Of a stretch of DNA of 64,000 bases, positions 8,676 to 16,783 are shown in pieces. A program made the position numbers and the translations under genes. The stretch is from the NCBI RefSeq assembly GCF_900104115.1, contig NZ_FNJM01000010.1, forward strand, positions 1-64,000, written 5' to 3'. This stretch comes from Clostridium gasigenes. Its GTDB lineage: Bacteria > Bacillota > Clostridia > Clostridiales > Clostridiaceae. Positions within the stretch are counted from its first letter, which is position 1, and each line of letters begins with the position of its first letter. The notes beneath the pieces were generated by a model. The model was not told the DNA's origin. It made no database searches and saw only the letters and a program-made list of their open reading frames with translations.

Positions 8676-9391
8676 TGGAAGCATTTATGTATAATGTGGG
8701 GTTACAATGGAAATTAGATTTTAGAAATAAGGGAATTTTACTTGTATATTATATAATACCATTAGTATTTTTTCTATTTATGGGAGGGGTATTTTCTTCA
8801 ATTAATCCGGAGTCAAAAAATACATTAATTCAGTCAATGAGCATATTTACAGTTACTATGGCAGCAGTGATGGGATCACCAACGCCACTAATAAACCTTT
8901 ATAGAAGTGAGACAAAGAAGGTATATAAAGTTGGAAACATTCCATTATGGGTAGCAGCAGTAAGTAACTTTATATCAGCATTTATCCATATATCTATAAG
9001 TTTCATAATAATATTTGCAATTGCTCCAATTATATTTAAAGCTAAGATTTCAGATAATGTGCTAGTATATTTTATCTTACTAGTCCTTTGTATAATTACT
9101 TCATTATTAATTGGAACAATTTTAGGGTTATTAATTAAAAATACATCAAAGTTAACAATGATTTCACAACTTGTATTTCTGCCATCAATAATGTTATCAG
9201 GAATTATGTTTGATTCGGCACTTTTACCAAAGGTTTTCCAAAAAGTTAGTGAAATATTACCTGCTACACAATCAATGAAACTAATGACTAGTAGCTATAT
9301 TGATTTTAAATTAATGTTACCTATTATTTTAATAACCATTGCACTTATTATAGTAACCGGGATACTGTTAAGAAAGATTTCTGTAGAATAA
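8669..9391 (+). CDS. ABC-2 type permease
   Basis: A 240-residue membrane protein with six predicted helices, the size and layout of DrrB-like ABC-2 permeases. The segment SQLVFLPSIMLSGIMFDSALLPKV (about 170-193) is the conserved penultimate region of the family. AGGAGG at 8659-8664 precedes the ATG by about 5 bases, and the gene overlaps the ATPase pseudogene by 7 bases. It would need that ATPase, or another in trans, to work. The substrate is unknown; drug or peptide export is typical. Confidence 0.88.
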   Translation: MLMEAFMYNVGLQWKLDFRNKGILLVYYIIPLVFFLFMGGVFSSINPESKNTLIQSMSIFTVTMAAVMGSPTPLINLYRSETKKVYKVGNIPLWVAAVSNFISAFIHISISFIIIFAIAPIIFKAKISDNVLVYFILLVLCIITSLLIGTILGLLIKNTSKLTMISQLVFLPSIMLSGIMFDSALLPKVFQKVSEILPATQSMKLMTSSYIDFKLMLPIILITIALIIVTGILLRKISVE

Positions 9392-9423
9392 TATATATTT
9401 TGTGGAGGAGGAAAGAATTTGAT

Positions 9424-9915
9424 ATGTTAAAGTTTGAGTTATTAGAAGAGAAGGATATAGAAATATTAACACCAATTATGGAGAAATCTTTTGATGAAGA
9501 TGCAAGAATACATCTTAATGAGCCAAAAGGTGGACCACCAGGGTATGATAATGGTGATTTTCTGCGAGAATATGGATTAAGTAAAGAGGCTACTTCATAC
9601 AAAATATCATTAGAGGGAACGGCAATAGGTTGTGTAATATTATGGATAAATAACGAAACTAAAATTAATTTCTTAGGTAATATTTTTATTGATGTAAGTC
9701 TTCAAAATAAGGGGCTTGGAAAAAGAGTTTGGAGATTTATAGAAGAAGAATATCCAAATACAATTAAATGGTGTACAGATACTCCAGGTTTCTCAAAAAG
9801 GAACCATAATTTTTATGTGAATAAGTGTGGATTTCATATTGTAAGAATTGAAAATCCTATGGATAAATATGAATGTAGTTATATTATGGAGAAGGAAATT
9901 AATCTGAAATATTAA
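9424..9915 (+). CDS. GNAT family N-acetyltransferase (paralog of 5268-5750)
   Basis: A 163-residue acetyltransferase. I place the start at ATG 9424, about 12 bases after a GGAGGAGG SD site; an in-frame TTG at 9400 lies upstream of that site and is less likely. The acetyl-CoA motif is FIDVSLQNKGLGKRVWRF (about residues 94-111), with the classic QxxGxG/A-like QNKGLGK. It shares with the protein at 5268 the PPGYDNGDF / PKGYNDGS segment and the SKRNHxFYxxKCGF motif, so the two are paralogs placed either side of the damaged exporter genes. The substrate is unknown. Confidence 0.87.
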   Translation: MLKFELLEEKDIEILTPIMEKSFDEDARIHLNEPKGGPPGYDNGDFLREYGLSKEATSYKISLEGTAIGCVILWINNETKINFLGNIFIDVSLQNKGLGKRVWRFIEEEYPNTIKWCTDTPGFSKRNHNFYVNKCGFHIVRIENPMDKYECSYIMEKEINLKY

Positions 9916-9968
9916 AAAAATATGGTTAATAAATAGTTTAAGGTACACGGTATATAGGAGTGATTATA

Positions 9969-10280
9969 ATGAAAAATAAAGGATATCTAATATTTGGAGT
10001 TTCGTTAAGCATAGTATCCTTAATATTAGTATTTATAGGAGCTATATTAAATATAGTAGTATGTATTATAAGCTTGATTTGTCTTTTTATTGGGATATTA
10101 ATAGTTATGCATTGGAGTACTAGTGGTTATATGTGGGTCTGTGACAAGTGTGGAGAAAAATTTAGAATAACACTAAAAGAAAATATTATAGGGGTTAATT
10201 CTGGAGTGAATTATAAAAATTTATATTGTCCTAAATGTAATAAGAAAACCATGTGTAAGGGGATAGTATATAAGAATTAA
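9969..10280 (+). CDS. Small membrane protein with zinc ribbon
   Basis: A 103-residue protein. The SD site ATAGGAG lies 8 bases before ATG 9969. Two hydrophobic helices (about residues 5-27 and 30-48) are followed by a cytoplasmic tail carrying two CxxC pairs (CDKC near 57-60 and CPKC near 86-89), which should bind one zinc. I do not recognise a named family and assign no function. It lies between an acetyltransferase and a metallo-beta-lactamase-fold gene, each with its own SD site. Confidence 0.72.
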   Translation: MKNKGYLIFGVSLSIVSLILVFIGAILNIVVCIISLICLFIGILIVMHWSTSGYMWVCDKCGEKFRITLKENIIGVNSGVNYKNLYCPKCNKKTMCKGIVYKN

Positions 10281-10367
10281 TAAAAAATACTAGGATAGAT
10301 AGTATGTTGATTTAAAAAAATTATCTGAATGATATTAATTATAATGTAGAATAGGCGGAGAGTAGAG

Positions 10368-11141
10368 ATGTATAATTGGTTTACTATTGAAAAAATTGAT
10401 GATATGACATTTGCCATAAGTGAATATGGACATTGGGAAAAAGTACACTCCTATCTTTTAATTGGAACTAAATATGCACTTTTAATAGACACTGGGTTAG
10501 GTATAGGAAATATAAAAAATGAAGTTGATAAATTAACTAGTCTACCAGTTAAAGTCATTACTACTCATTGTCACTGGGATCATATAGGCGGGCATAAATA
10601 TTTTAAAGATATTTATATACATGAGGATGATGCAGAATGGCTTAAAAGAGGGCTGCCAATACCAATTGAAGTAATAAGAAATAGCATAGTTAAGGAGCCG
10701 TTTAGTAAAGAAACACCTAAAAAGTTTGATATAAAAAAATATACCGTTTATAAAGATGAATCAACGAAAATATTGAAGGATAATTATATTATAGATATTG
10801 GTTCAAGAAAAGTAAGAGTATTACATACACCAGGACATTCACCAGGGCATATTTGTCTCTTTGAGGAAGAAAAAGGTTACTTATATACTGGGGATTTAAT
10901 ATATCTAGGAACACTTTATATATTTTATCCAAGTACGAATCCTATAGAATTTAAAAAATCTATTGAGAAAATATGTTGCTTGAATAATATAACAAAAATT
11001 TTACCAGGTCATAATGAGTTAGACTTAAAGTTAGATATTATAAGGCAAATTCAAAATTCGTTTATATTAATAGAAAAAAATAATTTATTAGAACATGGCA
11101 GTGGAACTTTTGATTTTGGAGATTTCAAAATACAACTATAG
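10368..11141 (+). CDS. MBL-fold metallo-hydrolase
   Basis: A 257-residue metallo-beta-lactamase-fold protein. The metal motif is HCHWDH at residues 67-72, followed by HTPGHSPGH (about 155-163) and YTGDLIY (about 172-178), with a final His in LPGHNE (about 211-216). These supply the standard two-metal site of hydrolases in this fold. Substrates range from thioesters to lactones and RNA, so no specific reaction is claimed. The SD site is a GGCGGAGAG before ATG 10368. It appears to be a single gene. Confidence 0.9.
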   Translation: MYNWFTIEKIDDMTFAISEYGHWEKVHSYLLIGTKYALLIDTGLGIGNIKNEVDKLTSLPVKVITTHCHWDHIGGHKYFKDIYIHEDDAEWLKRGLPIPIEVIRNSIVKEPFSKETPKKFDIKKYTVYKDESTKILKDNYIIDIGSRKVRVLHTPGHSPGHICLFEEEKGYLYTGDLIYLGTLYIFYPSTNPIEFKKSIEKICCLNNITKILPGHNELDLKLDIIRQIQNSFILIEKNNLLEHGSGTFDFGDFKIQL

Positions 11142-11257
11142 ATGATATAGCTATATAATAGTTTGTTAAATGAGTAAAATAGAGTATCGATTGATAATAT
11201 ATATAGTTGAAGATTTAGTTATAATGTACATGAAATAATGGTTGGGGGAATAAACTT

Positions 11258-11734
11258 ATGAATATATCTTTAGTAAAAGCAAAGTTAAAGGACTCAGAAG
11301 TTATCCATAAGATGCAAATTGAATCATTTAGTACATTATTGAATAAATATGAGGATTTTGAGACTAACCCTGGAAATGAACCATTAGAAAAAATAATTAA
11401 TAGAATAAAACAGCCTTTTACAGATTACTATATTGTTAATTGCGATAATATATCTATTGGGTGTATTAGAATAGTTAAAATGGATAATAAGCACTATCGT
11501 ATCAGTCCTATTTTTATATTGCCAGAATATCAAGGAAGAGGAGTTGCTCAAAAGGTTTTTAATATGGTTGAAGAGATATATTATTATACAAAAATATGGG
11601 GATTAGATACAATATTACAGGAAGAGGGAAATTGTTATTTGTATGAGAAGGTAGGTTATAAAAAAACTGGAGAAACTAAAGTTATAAATGATAAACTTAC
11701 ATTAGTATTTTATGAAAAGGACATTCTTATATGA
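11258..11734 (+). CDS. GNAT family N-acetyltransferase
   Basis: A 158-residue acetyltransferase. The acetyl-CoA-binding motif ILPEYQGRGVAQKVFN (about residues 86-101) has the full QGRGVA loop. The end (YEKVGYKKTGE) is the usual last strand-helix of the fold. It is not closely similar to the GNAT pair at 5268 and 9424. The stop overlaps a possible small ORF by ATGA, and a SAP/DUF6434 gene follows, so these may be co-transcribed. The substrate is unknown. Confidence 0.88.
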   Translation: MNISLVKAKLKDSEVIHKMQIESFSTLLNKYEDFETNPGNEPLEKIINRIKQPFTDYYIVNCDNISIGCIRIVKMDNKHYRISPIFILPEYQGRGVAQKVFNMVEEIYYYTKIWGLDTILQEEGNCYLYEKVGYKKTGETKVINDKLTLVFYEKDILI

Positions 11735-11853
11735 AAAAATCAAAGATATTGGTCTATGATTGTATTATTTTAGTTGCTTATGGGGTAACAATTGAATATG
11801 TTATACAAAAAACAAGGGCTAATAAAGATAAAAAACGACAAAAGGATGGATAA
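11731..11853 (+). CDS. Possible 40-residue membrane peptide
   Basis: ATG 11731 overlaps the acetyltransferase stop as ATGA. The 40 codons give one hydrophobic helix (ILVYDCIILVAYGVTIEYVI, about residues 6-25) and a strongly basic tail. An AAAAGG lies 10 bases upstream. The reading frame ends one base before ATG of the next gene (TAAAATG), as if the three genes were translationally coupled. No family is recognised, and chance is possible. Confidence 0.4.
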   Translation: MKKSKILVYDCIILVAYGVTIEYVIQKTRANKDKKRQKDG

Positions 11854-11854
11854 A

Positions 11855-12442
11855 ATGAGAACTAGACCTATATTAAGCAGTGAGTTAGATGGCGAGACAT
11901 TTAAATCATATTATTATTTAAAAGAAGAGTTGCTGTTGTTTTGTAAACAAGTAGGACTGCAATCAACTGGAGGGAAAGAGTCATTAACAGAACGAATTTA
12001 TTGCTTTTTGGATACTGGTAAAAAATTAAGGGTTACAAATAATAAGAAAGTAACAGTTGATATTGGTAAAATCACATTGGAGAGTGTTATTGAAGAAAAT
12101 TTTGTGTGTTCAGAGAAACATAGAGCTTTCTTTAAAGAGGTTATTGGAAGTGGATTTTCATTTAATGTGATATTTCAAAAATGGTTAAAATCTAATACAG
12201 GAAAAACATATTCAAGAGCTGTGGATGCCTACTATAATATACAAGAGAAAAAGAAAGTAGCGGCAACAAAAATTGACAGTCAATTTGAATATAACACTTA
12301 TATTAGAGATTTTTTTAATGATAATAAAGGAAAGTTATTAGCAGATGCTATTAAATGTTGGAAATATAAAAAAGGGTTACAAGGGCATAATAGATATGAG
12401 AGAAAAGATTTATTAGTATTGGATTTAGACATTATAAAATAA
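11855..12442 (+). CDS. SAP domain / DUF6434 protein
   Basis: A 195-residue protein. ATG 11855 follows an AAAGGA at 11841-11846; an upstream in-frame ATG (11792) lacks an SD site and overlaps the small ORF. The N-terminus (RPILSSELDGETFKSYYYLK and LTERIYCFLDTGKKL, to about residue 65) is a SAP-type helical domain used for nucleic-acid binding. The rest, with HRAFFKEVIGSGFSFNVIF and LKSNTGKTYSRAVDAYY, is the DUF6434 region that often accompanies it. Function is unknown; DNA binding is an inference from the SAP part. Confidence 0.78.
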   Translation: MRTRPILSSELDGETFKSYYYLKEELLLFCKQVGLQSTGGKESLTERIYCFLDTGKKLRVTNNKKVTVDIGKITLESVIEENFVCSEKHRAFFKEVIGSGFSFNVIFQKWLKSNTGKTYSRAVDAYYNIQEKKKVAATKIDSQFEYNTYIRDFFNDNKGKLLADAIKCWKYKKGLQGHNRYERKDLLVLDLDIIK

Positions 12443-12528
12443 ATAATCAAGGATAATAGGCTGCTATTTATTTTATGATGCCTTAGGTTAGTGATATAGA
12501 AATAAATAGATATATAGGAGGATTTCTA

Positions 12529-13245
12529 ATGATAGTTTTTGCACATAGAGGGGCAAGTTCAGATTATCCTGAAAACACAATTTTAGCTTTTGAAAAAGCA
12601 ATAGAAATAGGGGCTACTGGTTTAGAACTAGATGTTCACAAAAGTCGCGATAATAAATTAGTTATAATTCATGATGAGGACATTGAACGTACTTTTAAGG
12701 GAAAAGGACAAGTTTGTGATTTTACATTAAAAGAGCTTAGAAAATTTAAAAATAGAAAAGTTATGTTTAGTGAAAATAATAAATGTGAAATTCCAACATT
12801 AGAAGAGGTGCTTGACTTAATTAAGAATGAAGTAGAAATAGTACTTAATATAGAGTTGAAAACAGATGTTATTAGCTATAGTGAAATTGAAAATGATGTA
12901 ATAAAATTAGTAGAAAAATATAATATGGAGAATAGGATTATATTATCTAGTTTTAATCATGAATCAATTAGAAAGTGTAAACAAATAAATCATAATATAA
13001 AAACTGGAATGTTATATTATGAGGTTTGTGATGCAATAAAAATGGCGAAAAAAATTAATGCAGACGCAATTCATCCAAATGCACAATTAGTTACAAAAGA
13101 ACTTATTGAGGAATGTCATAAAAACAACATAAAAGTTAACTCATATACTGTTAATTCACCTATTGCTATGAGAAAGTTTGTGGAGTGGAACATAGATGGC
13201 ATGTTTACAGATTCTCCAGAACTTTTACTAGAAGTTGTAGAATAA
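12529..13245 (+). CDS. Glycerophosphodiester phosphodiesterase
   Basis: A 238-residue GDPD-family enzyme that hydrolyses glycerophosphodiesters to glycerol-3-phosphate and an alcohol. The catalytic and metal motifs are HRGAS..YPENT (residues 6-18), ELDVHKSRDNKLVIIHDE (about 38-55), EIVLNIELK (about 101-110) and the closing GMFTDSPELL. There is no signal peptide, so it is cytoplasmic, like UgpQ. TATAGGAGG lies upstream at good spacing. It stands alone, followed by a shared terminator. Confidence 0.93.
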   Translation: MIVFAHRGASSDYPENTILAFEKAIEIGATGLELDVHKSRDNKLVIIHDEDIERTFKGKGQVCDFTLKELRKFKNRKVMFSENNKCEIPTLEEVLDLIKNEVEIVLNIELKTDVISYSEIENDVIKLVEKYNMENRIILSSFNHESIRKCKQINHNIKTGMLYYEVCDAIKMAKKINADAIHPNAQLVTKELIEECHKNNIKVNSYTVNSPIAMRKFVEWNIDGMFTDSPELLLEVVE

Positions 13246-13261
13246 ATCTAAATAAACAAAT

Positions 13262-13323
13262 AAAGCACTAGTAGAACTTAATTATACCTAAGTATTAGGG
13301 TGGTTATTTTATACTAGTGCTTT
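13262..13323. terminator. Bidirectional terminator between convergent genes
   Basis: Perfect 12-bp arms AAAGCACTAGTA (13262-13273) and TACTAGTGCTTT (13312-13323) flank a 38-base loop, with As before and Ts after. It can serve both the phosphodiesterase gene and the convergent gene at 13355. Confidence 0.8.
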
Positions 13324-13354
13324 TATTAGTTCTCTAATGTTTTTTTTGAGTTCC

Positions 13355-13777
13355 CTAAGTTCTTGAATCAAATTTATTAGAACATTTTTTACATGTTACT
13401 ACAATCTTTCCTCTTTTCCTTGGTAATCTTAGTTTCTGCTTACAGCTTGGACATTTGATTATTTTATATTTCCTCTTTTGAGCCATAGAAAGTTTAATTT
13501 GATTAATAGCTACTGATAAACTATTTAAATCTAGGTTTGGTACAGAACTAGGTAATTTTTTTCCAAATTTACCTAAAAGTTTATTTGCATAGCTAGTAAA
13601 TTTATTAAGTTCCATTTTTCTTCTATAAATATCTTTAGAAAAAGCTCTATAAATAGCGAAAAATAAAAGTGCTAATCCTAGATATTTAGTAAAATCCCAA
13701 ATGCTAAATATACTACTTAGCAATATTAGGAAAACTGAAAACATATCAAAACCATATGTGTTTTTAAAGAAATTCAT
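13355..13777 (-). CDS. Membrane protein with C-terminal zinc ribbon
   Basis: A 140-residue protein. On the minus strand GAGGAG (13791-13786) precedes the ATG at 13777; a further in-frame ATG at 13792 lies before this site and is rejected. Two hydrophobic helices (about residues 12-28 and 31-45) are followed by a basic linker and a C-terminal CPSCKQKLRLPRKRGKIVVT segment plus CKKC, a four-cysteine zinc ribbon of the kind found in DnaJ-like and MJ0042-type proteins. No function can be assigned. The promoter must lie in the divergent gap up to 13928. Confidence 0.75.
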   Translation of the reverse strand: MNFFKNTYGFDMFSVFLILLSSIFSIWDFTKYLGLALLFFAIYRAFSKDIYRRKMELNKFTSYANKLLGKFGKKLPSSVPNLDLNSLSVAINQIKLSMAQKRKYKIIKCPSCKQKLRLPRKRGKIVVTCKKCSNKFDSRT

Positions 13778-13928
13778 ATTATCACTCCTCATCTATTCAT
13801 CTTTGTGTTTAATAATATTATAACGGACAATTAAGAAAGTGTATAGAAGATAAATATTAATTGTTTATGTCAACTTTTTTGTAAATAAGCATAGGATAAA
13901 TAAAGAAATAAAAGTAGGTGATAAAATA

Positions 13929-14312
13929 TTGGGTATAAAAGAAATGATGATAAAAAGATTTTTAAGATTCAAAATAATTAGAGATCTCCCAGGTCAATTA
14001 GTAATAAGGTTTGACAATAATACAAACATACAAAGTGAGGGTGAACAGTATGAAAGTCTATTAGTTAAAGGGGTAAAACTATTAGATGGAATAAATGATT
14101 TGCAGTTTGACTATAGTAGAAATCTCATTGGCATAAGCTATGATATAAAAAAATTACAAACAAAAAAGGTATTAGCTTGGATACAAATTATAATGGATAC
14201 GCTAGTAGACAATTTTAGTTTTATAAAAGATAATTGGGAAAGAAATTCAAACGTAGTTGTGAATAAAATTGAAAGTCAATTAAAAACTAAGAAACAAAAC
14301 CTGTATAAATAG
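13929..14312 (+). CDS. HMA-like small protein (possible heavy-metal-associated domain 2)
   Basis: A 127-residue protein starting at TTG, supported by AGGTG 8 bases upstream (13916-13920). The strand-helix-strand pattern DLPGQLVIRFDN ... LLVKGVKLLDGINDLQFDYSRNLIGISYD resembles the ferredoxin-like HMA_2 group, but there is no CxxC metal-binding pair, so metal binding is not supported. The C-terminal third is a charged helix. The cysteine T-box operon starts just downstream with its own promoter. The family assignment is tentative. Confidence 0.55.
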   Translation: MGIKEMMIKRFLRFKIIRDLPGQLVIRFDNNTNIQSEGEQYESLLVKGVKLLDGINDLQFDYSRNLIGISYDIKKLQTKKVLAWIQIIMDTLVDNFSFIKDNWERNSNVVVNKIESQLKTKKQNLYK

Positions 14313-14313
14313 A

Positions 14314-14342
14314 TTGACAGATATATGAAATTAAGATATTAT
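14314..14342 (+). promoter_or_regulatory. Promoter of the T-box transporter operon
   Basis: A perfect -35 TTGACA (14314-14319) and a TATTAT -10 (14337-14342) are separated by 17 bases. The -35 begins two bases after the preceding gene's stop. Transcription should start near 14349, at the beginning of the T-box leader. Confidence 0.85.
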
Positions 14343-14349
14343 AAAATAA

Positions 14350-14601
14350 ATACATTGAAGAAGGAAAGTAATTATTGTTTAAGATTACAGAGAAGAAGAT
14401 TAGCTGAGAGCTTCTATCAAGAATATTAATGAAGTGCCCTTTGGAGTAGGATGTTCGAAATTTTTAGTAGAGCATTTGCGGATCGCCGCTTACAGCGAAA
14501 TGGTATGTTTGTACCAATATTCAATGGGATAATTTTATCCCGCATAGAGTGGAATAACGAAGTTTAGCTTTGTCTCTTTTAATAGAGGCAGAGCTTTTTT
14601 T
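14350..14601 (+). ncRNA. T-box leader, specifier reads TGC (cysteine)
   Basis: A tRNA-sensing leader of about 250 bases. GAAG-TGC at 14431-14437 is followed 6 bases later by GAGTAG (14444-14449), the same layout as GAAA-GGC-N6-GAGCAA in the Bacillus subtilis glyQS T-box, which places the codon TGC in the specifier loop. CGCCGCTTACAGCG (about 14483-14496) resembles the conserved stem III region. The T-box motif AGAGTGGAATAACG is at 14546-14559; its TGGA pairs with a tRNA ending UCCA, consistent with tRNA-Cys (U73). The terminator is AGCTTTGTCTCT / AGAGGCAGAGCT (14566-14595) with seven Ts. Uncharged tRNA-Cys should stabilise the antiterminator and switch the operon on. Confidence 0.82.
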
Positions 14602-14633
14602 ATTTACACAAATTTCAAAAGAGGAGTGAGAGC

Positions 14634-15293
14634 ATGGATTGGAGTTTTATTATTAAAAATGTACCTATATATATTGAGGCAACTATTTTAACGCTAACAT
14701 TAGCAGCCCTTGGAATAATATTGTCAATAGTTATTGGGGTAATATGCAGTAATATAATTTATTTTAAAGTTAGGGTTTTGGGAGTGTTAGCAAAGGGATA
14801 TATAGAAGTTTCAAGAAATACGCCATTATTAATTCAATTATTCTTTTTATATTATGGGTTAACTAAGCTTGGAGTGAAAATTACAGGATTTACCTGTGGA
14901 GTTATAGGACTATCATTTTTAGGCGGAAGTTATATGGCAGAAAGTTTTAGGGGAGGGCTTGAGGCAGTACCTAAATCACAAATAGAATCAGGGATAAGTT
15001 TAGGATTATCAAAGTTTCAAGTTTTTAGATATATAATAATTCCACAAGCTTTTTCAATAGCAATACCTTCAATAGGAGCAAATTGTTTATTTTTGTTAAA
15101 AGAAACTTCCATAGTTGGTGCTATAGCAATAGCAGATTTAATGTTTGTAGCTAAGGATTTAATAGGAATGTATTATAAAACAAAAGAAGCTCTATTTATG
15201 CTAGTTATTGCATATTTAATAATTTTATTGCCAATGTCTATATTAATAACTTGGATAGAGAGGAGGTCAAGAAATGCTGAATACGGATTATAG
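14634..15293 (+). CDS. Polar amino-acid ABC transporter permease (probable cystine uptake)
   Basis: A 219-residue permease of the HisMQ/GlnP type with five membrane helices. SQIESGISLGLSKFQVFRYIIIPQA (about residues 118-142) is the EAA loop that contacts the ATPase. AGGAGTGAG precedes the ATG. Its last 20 bases overlap the second permease gene, so translation is coupled. Specificity comes from context: the leader appears to sense tRNA-Cys, suggesting cystine or cysteine import similar to TcyJKLMN, which also uses two permeases. Confidence 0.9.
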   Translation: MDWSFIIKNVPIYIEATILTLTLAALGIILSIVIGVICSNIIYFKVRVLGVLAKGYIEVSRNTPLLIQLFFLYYGLTKLGVKITGFTCGVIGLSFLGGSYMAESFRGGLEAVPKSQIESGISLGLSKFQVFRYIIIPQAFSIAIPSIGANCLFLLKETSIVGAIAIADLMFVAKDLIGMYYKTKEALFMLVIAYLIILLPMSILITWIERRSRNAEYGL

Positions 15294-15951
15294 AGTTATA
15301 TTTGAAGGAAATAATTTAATGAGATTACTTGAAGGGTTATTTGTAACAGCGAGAATAGCTTTTATATCAGTAATAATTGCTTGTATTTTAGGCTTAGTAT
15401 TTGGAGTAGTAATGACATCAAAATCTAAAGTAGTTAAGATTATTTCAAAAATATACCTAGAAACAATTAGAATAATACCAATTTTAGTTTGGTTATTTAT
15501 AGTTTACTTTGGAGTTGCTAGTGCTTTTAATCTTAATTTAAATGGCGAGGTAGTTTCTATAGTAGTATTCTCTCTATGGGGAATAGCTGAAATGGGAGAT
15601 ATAGTTAGAGGTGCAATAACATCAATACCAAAACACCAAGAAGAAGCAGCTCTTGCACTTGGATTAAATAAAATTAATATTTATATATATGTGTTAATAC
15701 CACAAGCGGTTAGACGGATTATTCCAGGGGGCATTAATTTAGCTACTAGAATGATAAAGACAACTTCATTAGTAGTATTAATTGGAGTTGTAGAAGTAGT
15801 TAAAGTTGGTCAACAAATAATAGAGGTTTCATTATTAAAAGCACCAACAGCATCATTTTGGGTATATGGATTTATATTTATACTTTACTTTATAATATGT
15901 TATCCACTTTCGGCTTTATCTAGAAAACTAGAGCAAAAGTGGGTAGGGTAA
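15274..15951 (+). CDS. Polar amino-acid ABC transporter permease, second subunit
   Basis: A 225-residue HisMQ-type permease. The EAA loop is KHQEEAALALGLNKINIYIYVLIPQA (about residues 119-144). GAGAGGAGG inside the preceding gene serves as SD site and the genes overlap by 20 bases. Together with the first permease it should form a heterodimeric channel driven by the ATPase at 15976. Confidence 0.9.
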   Translation: MLNTDYRVIFEGNNLMRLLEGLFVTARIAFISVIIACILGLVFGVVMTSKSKVVKIISKIYLETIRIIPILVWLFIVYFGVASAFNLNLNGEVVSIVVFSLWGIAEMGDIVRGAITSIPKHQEEAALALGLNKINIYIYVLIPQAVRRIIPGGINLATRMIKTTSLVVLIGVVEVVKVGQQIIEVSLLKAPTASFWVYGFIFILYFIICYPLSALSRKLEQKWVG

Positions 15952-15975
15952 TTAGCAAAATTGGGAGGAATAGTT

Positions 15976-16722
15976 ATGGAAAACGAGATTTTATTAAAAA
16001 TAGATAATTTGAAAAAAAATTACGATAATATTACAGCTTTAGAAGATATTAATTTAGAAGTTCATAAAGGAGAGGTTTTAGTAATACTTGGACCTTCAGG
16101 TTGTGGTAAAAGTACCTTTTTAAGATGCTTAAATGGTTTAGAAGAAATAAAGGAAGGAACTATAACTTTTGGAAACAAAGGAATAATAGGAAAAGATGTT
16201 AAATGGGAAGAGGTTAGAGGGGAAATAGGAATGGTATTTCAAAGCTATGAATTATTTCCACATATGAATGTTATAGATAATATTTTACTTGGGCCTATGA
16301 AAGCTCAAAAGAGAGATAAAAAAGAAGTAGAAAAGCAAGGCGAGGAGCTATTAAAAAGAATAGGACTAGAAGATAGAAAAAAATCTTTTCCAAGACAATT
16401 ATCTGGAGGACAAAAACAAAGAATAGCTATAGTACGAGCCTTGTGTATGAACCCTAAGGTAATGTTGTTTGATGAAATTACAGCAGCCTTAGATCCGGAA
16501 ATGGTAAGAGAAGTATTAGATGTAATGCTTGAACTTGCAAAGAATGGTATGACTATGATTATAGTTACTCATGAAATGCAATTTGCTAAAGAAGTAGCAG
16601 ATAGAATTGTATTTATGGATAAAGGGAAAATATGCGAAATATCAAATCCAAATGAGTTTTTTGAAAATCCAAAATCAGAAAGAGCAAAACAATTTCTAAA
16701 TATATTTAAATATAAGGTATAA
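15976..16722 (+). CDS. Polar amino-acid ABC transporter ATP-binding protein
   Basis: A 248-residue ATPase of the HisP/GlnQ family. The start is ATG 15976, with GGGAGGA about 8 bases upstream; an in-frame TTG at 15961 is too close to that site. Walker A is GPSGCGKS (about residues 37-44), signature LSGGQKQR (about 139-146), Walker [14 protein letters not shown] (about 158-170; the usual DEPTSALDP has I in place of P) and H-loop THEM. The family's [11 protein letters not shown]-loop is present. It powers import through the two permeases. Confidence 0.92.
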   Translation: MENEILLKIDNLKKNYDNITALEDINLEVHKGEVLVILGPSGCGKSTFLRCLNGLEEIKEGTITFGNKGIIGKDVKWEEVRGEIGMVFQSYELFPHMNVIDNILLGPMKAQKRDKKEVEKQGEELLKRIGLEDRKKSFPRQLSGGQKQRIAIVRALCMNPKVMLFDEITAALDPEMVREVLDVMLELAKNGMTMIIVTHEMQFAKEVADRIVFMDKGKICEISNPNEFFENPKSERAKQFLNIFKYKV

Positions 16723-16739
16723 AATAAGTAAATACAATC

Positions 16740-16759
16740 CGTCTAGAATATGCTAGACG
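16740..16759 (+). other. Intercistronic stem-loop without T-run
   Basis: CGTCTAG (16740-16746) and CTAGACG (16753-16759) form a perfect 7-bp stem with a 6-base loop between the ATPase and binding-protein genes. There is no T-run, so it is more likely an mRNA-stabilising or processing hairpin than a terminator. Confidence 0.6.
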
Positions 16760-16783
16760 AGATATTATAAGGGGGAAAATAAA

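Noticed and set aside
13794..13928. CRISPR or tandem repeat arrays
   Set aside because: No regularly spaced direct repeats were seen here or elsewhere in the window; the only long direct repeat is the pair at 6728 and 7665.
14395..14450. Possible SAM-I riboswitch because of CTATCAAGA
   Set aside because: The downstream GAGGGACTGGCCC and GATGAAACC elements are missing, while T-box motifs, including AGAGTGGAA and a specifier layout, are present.
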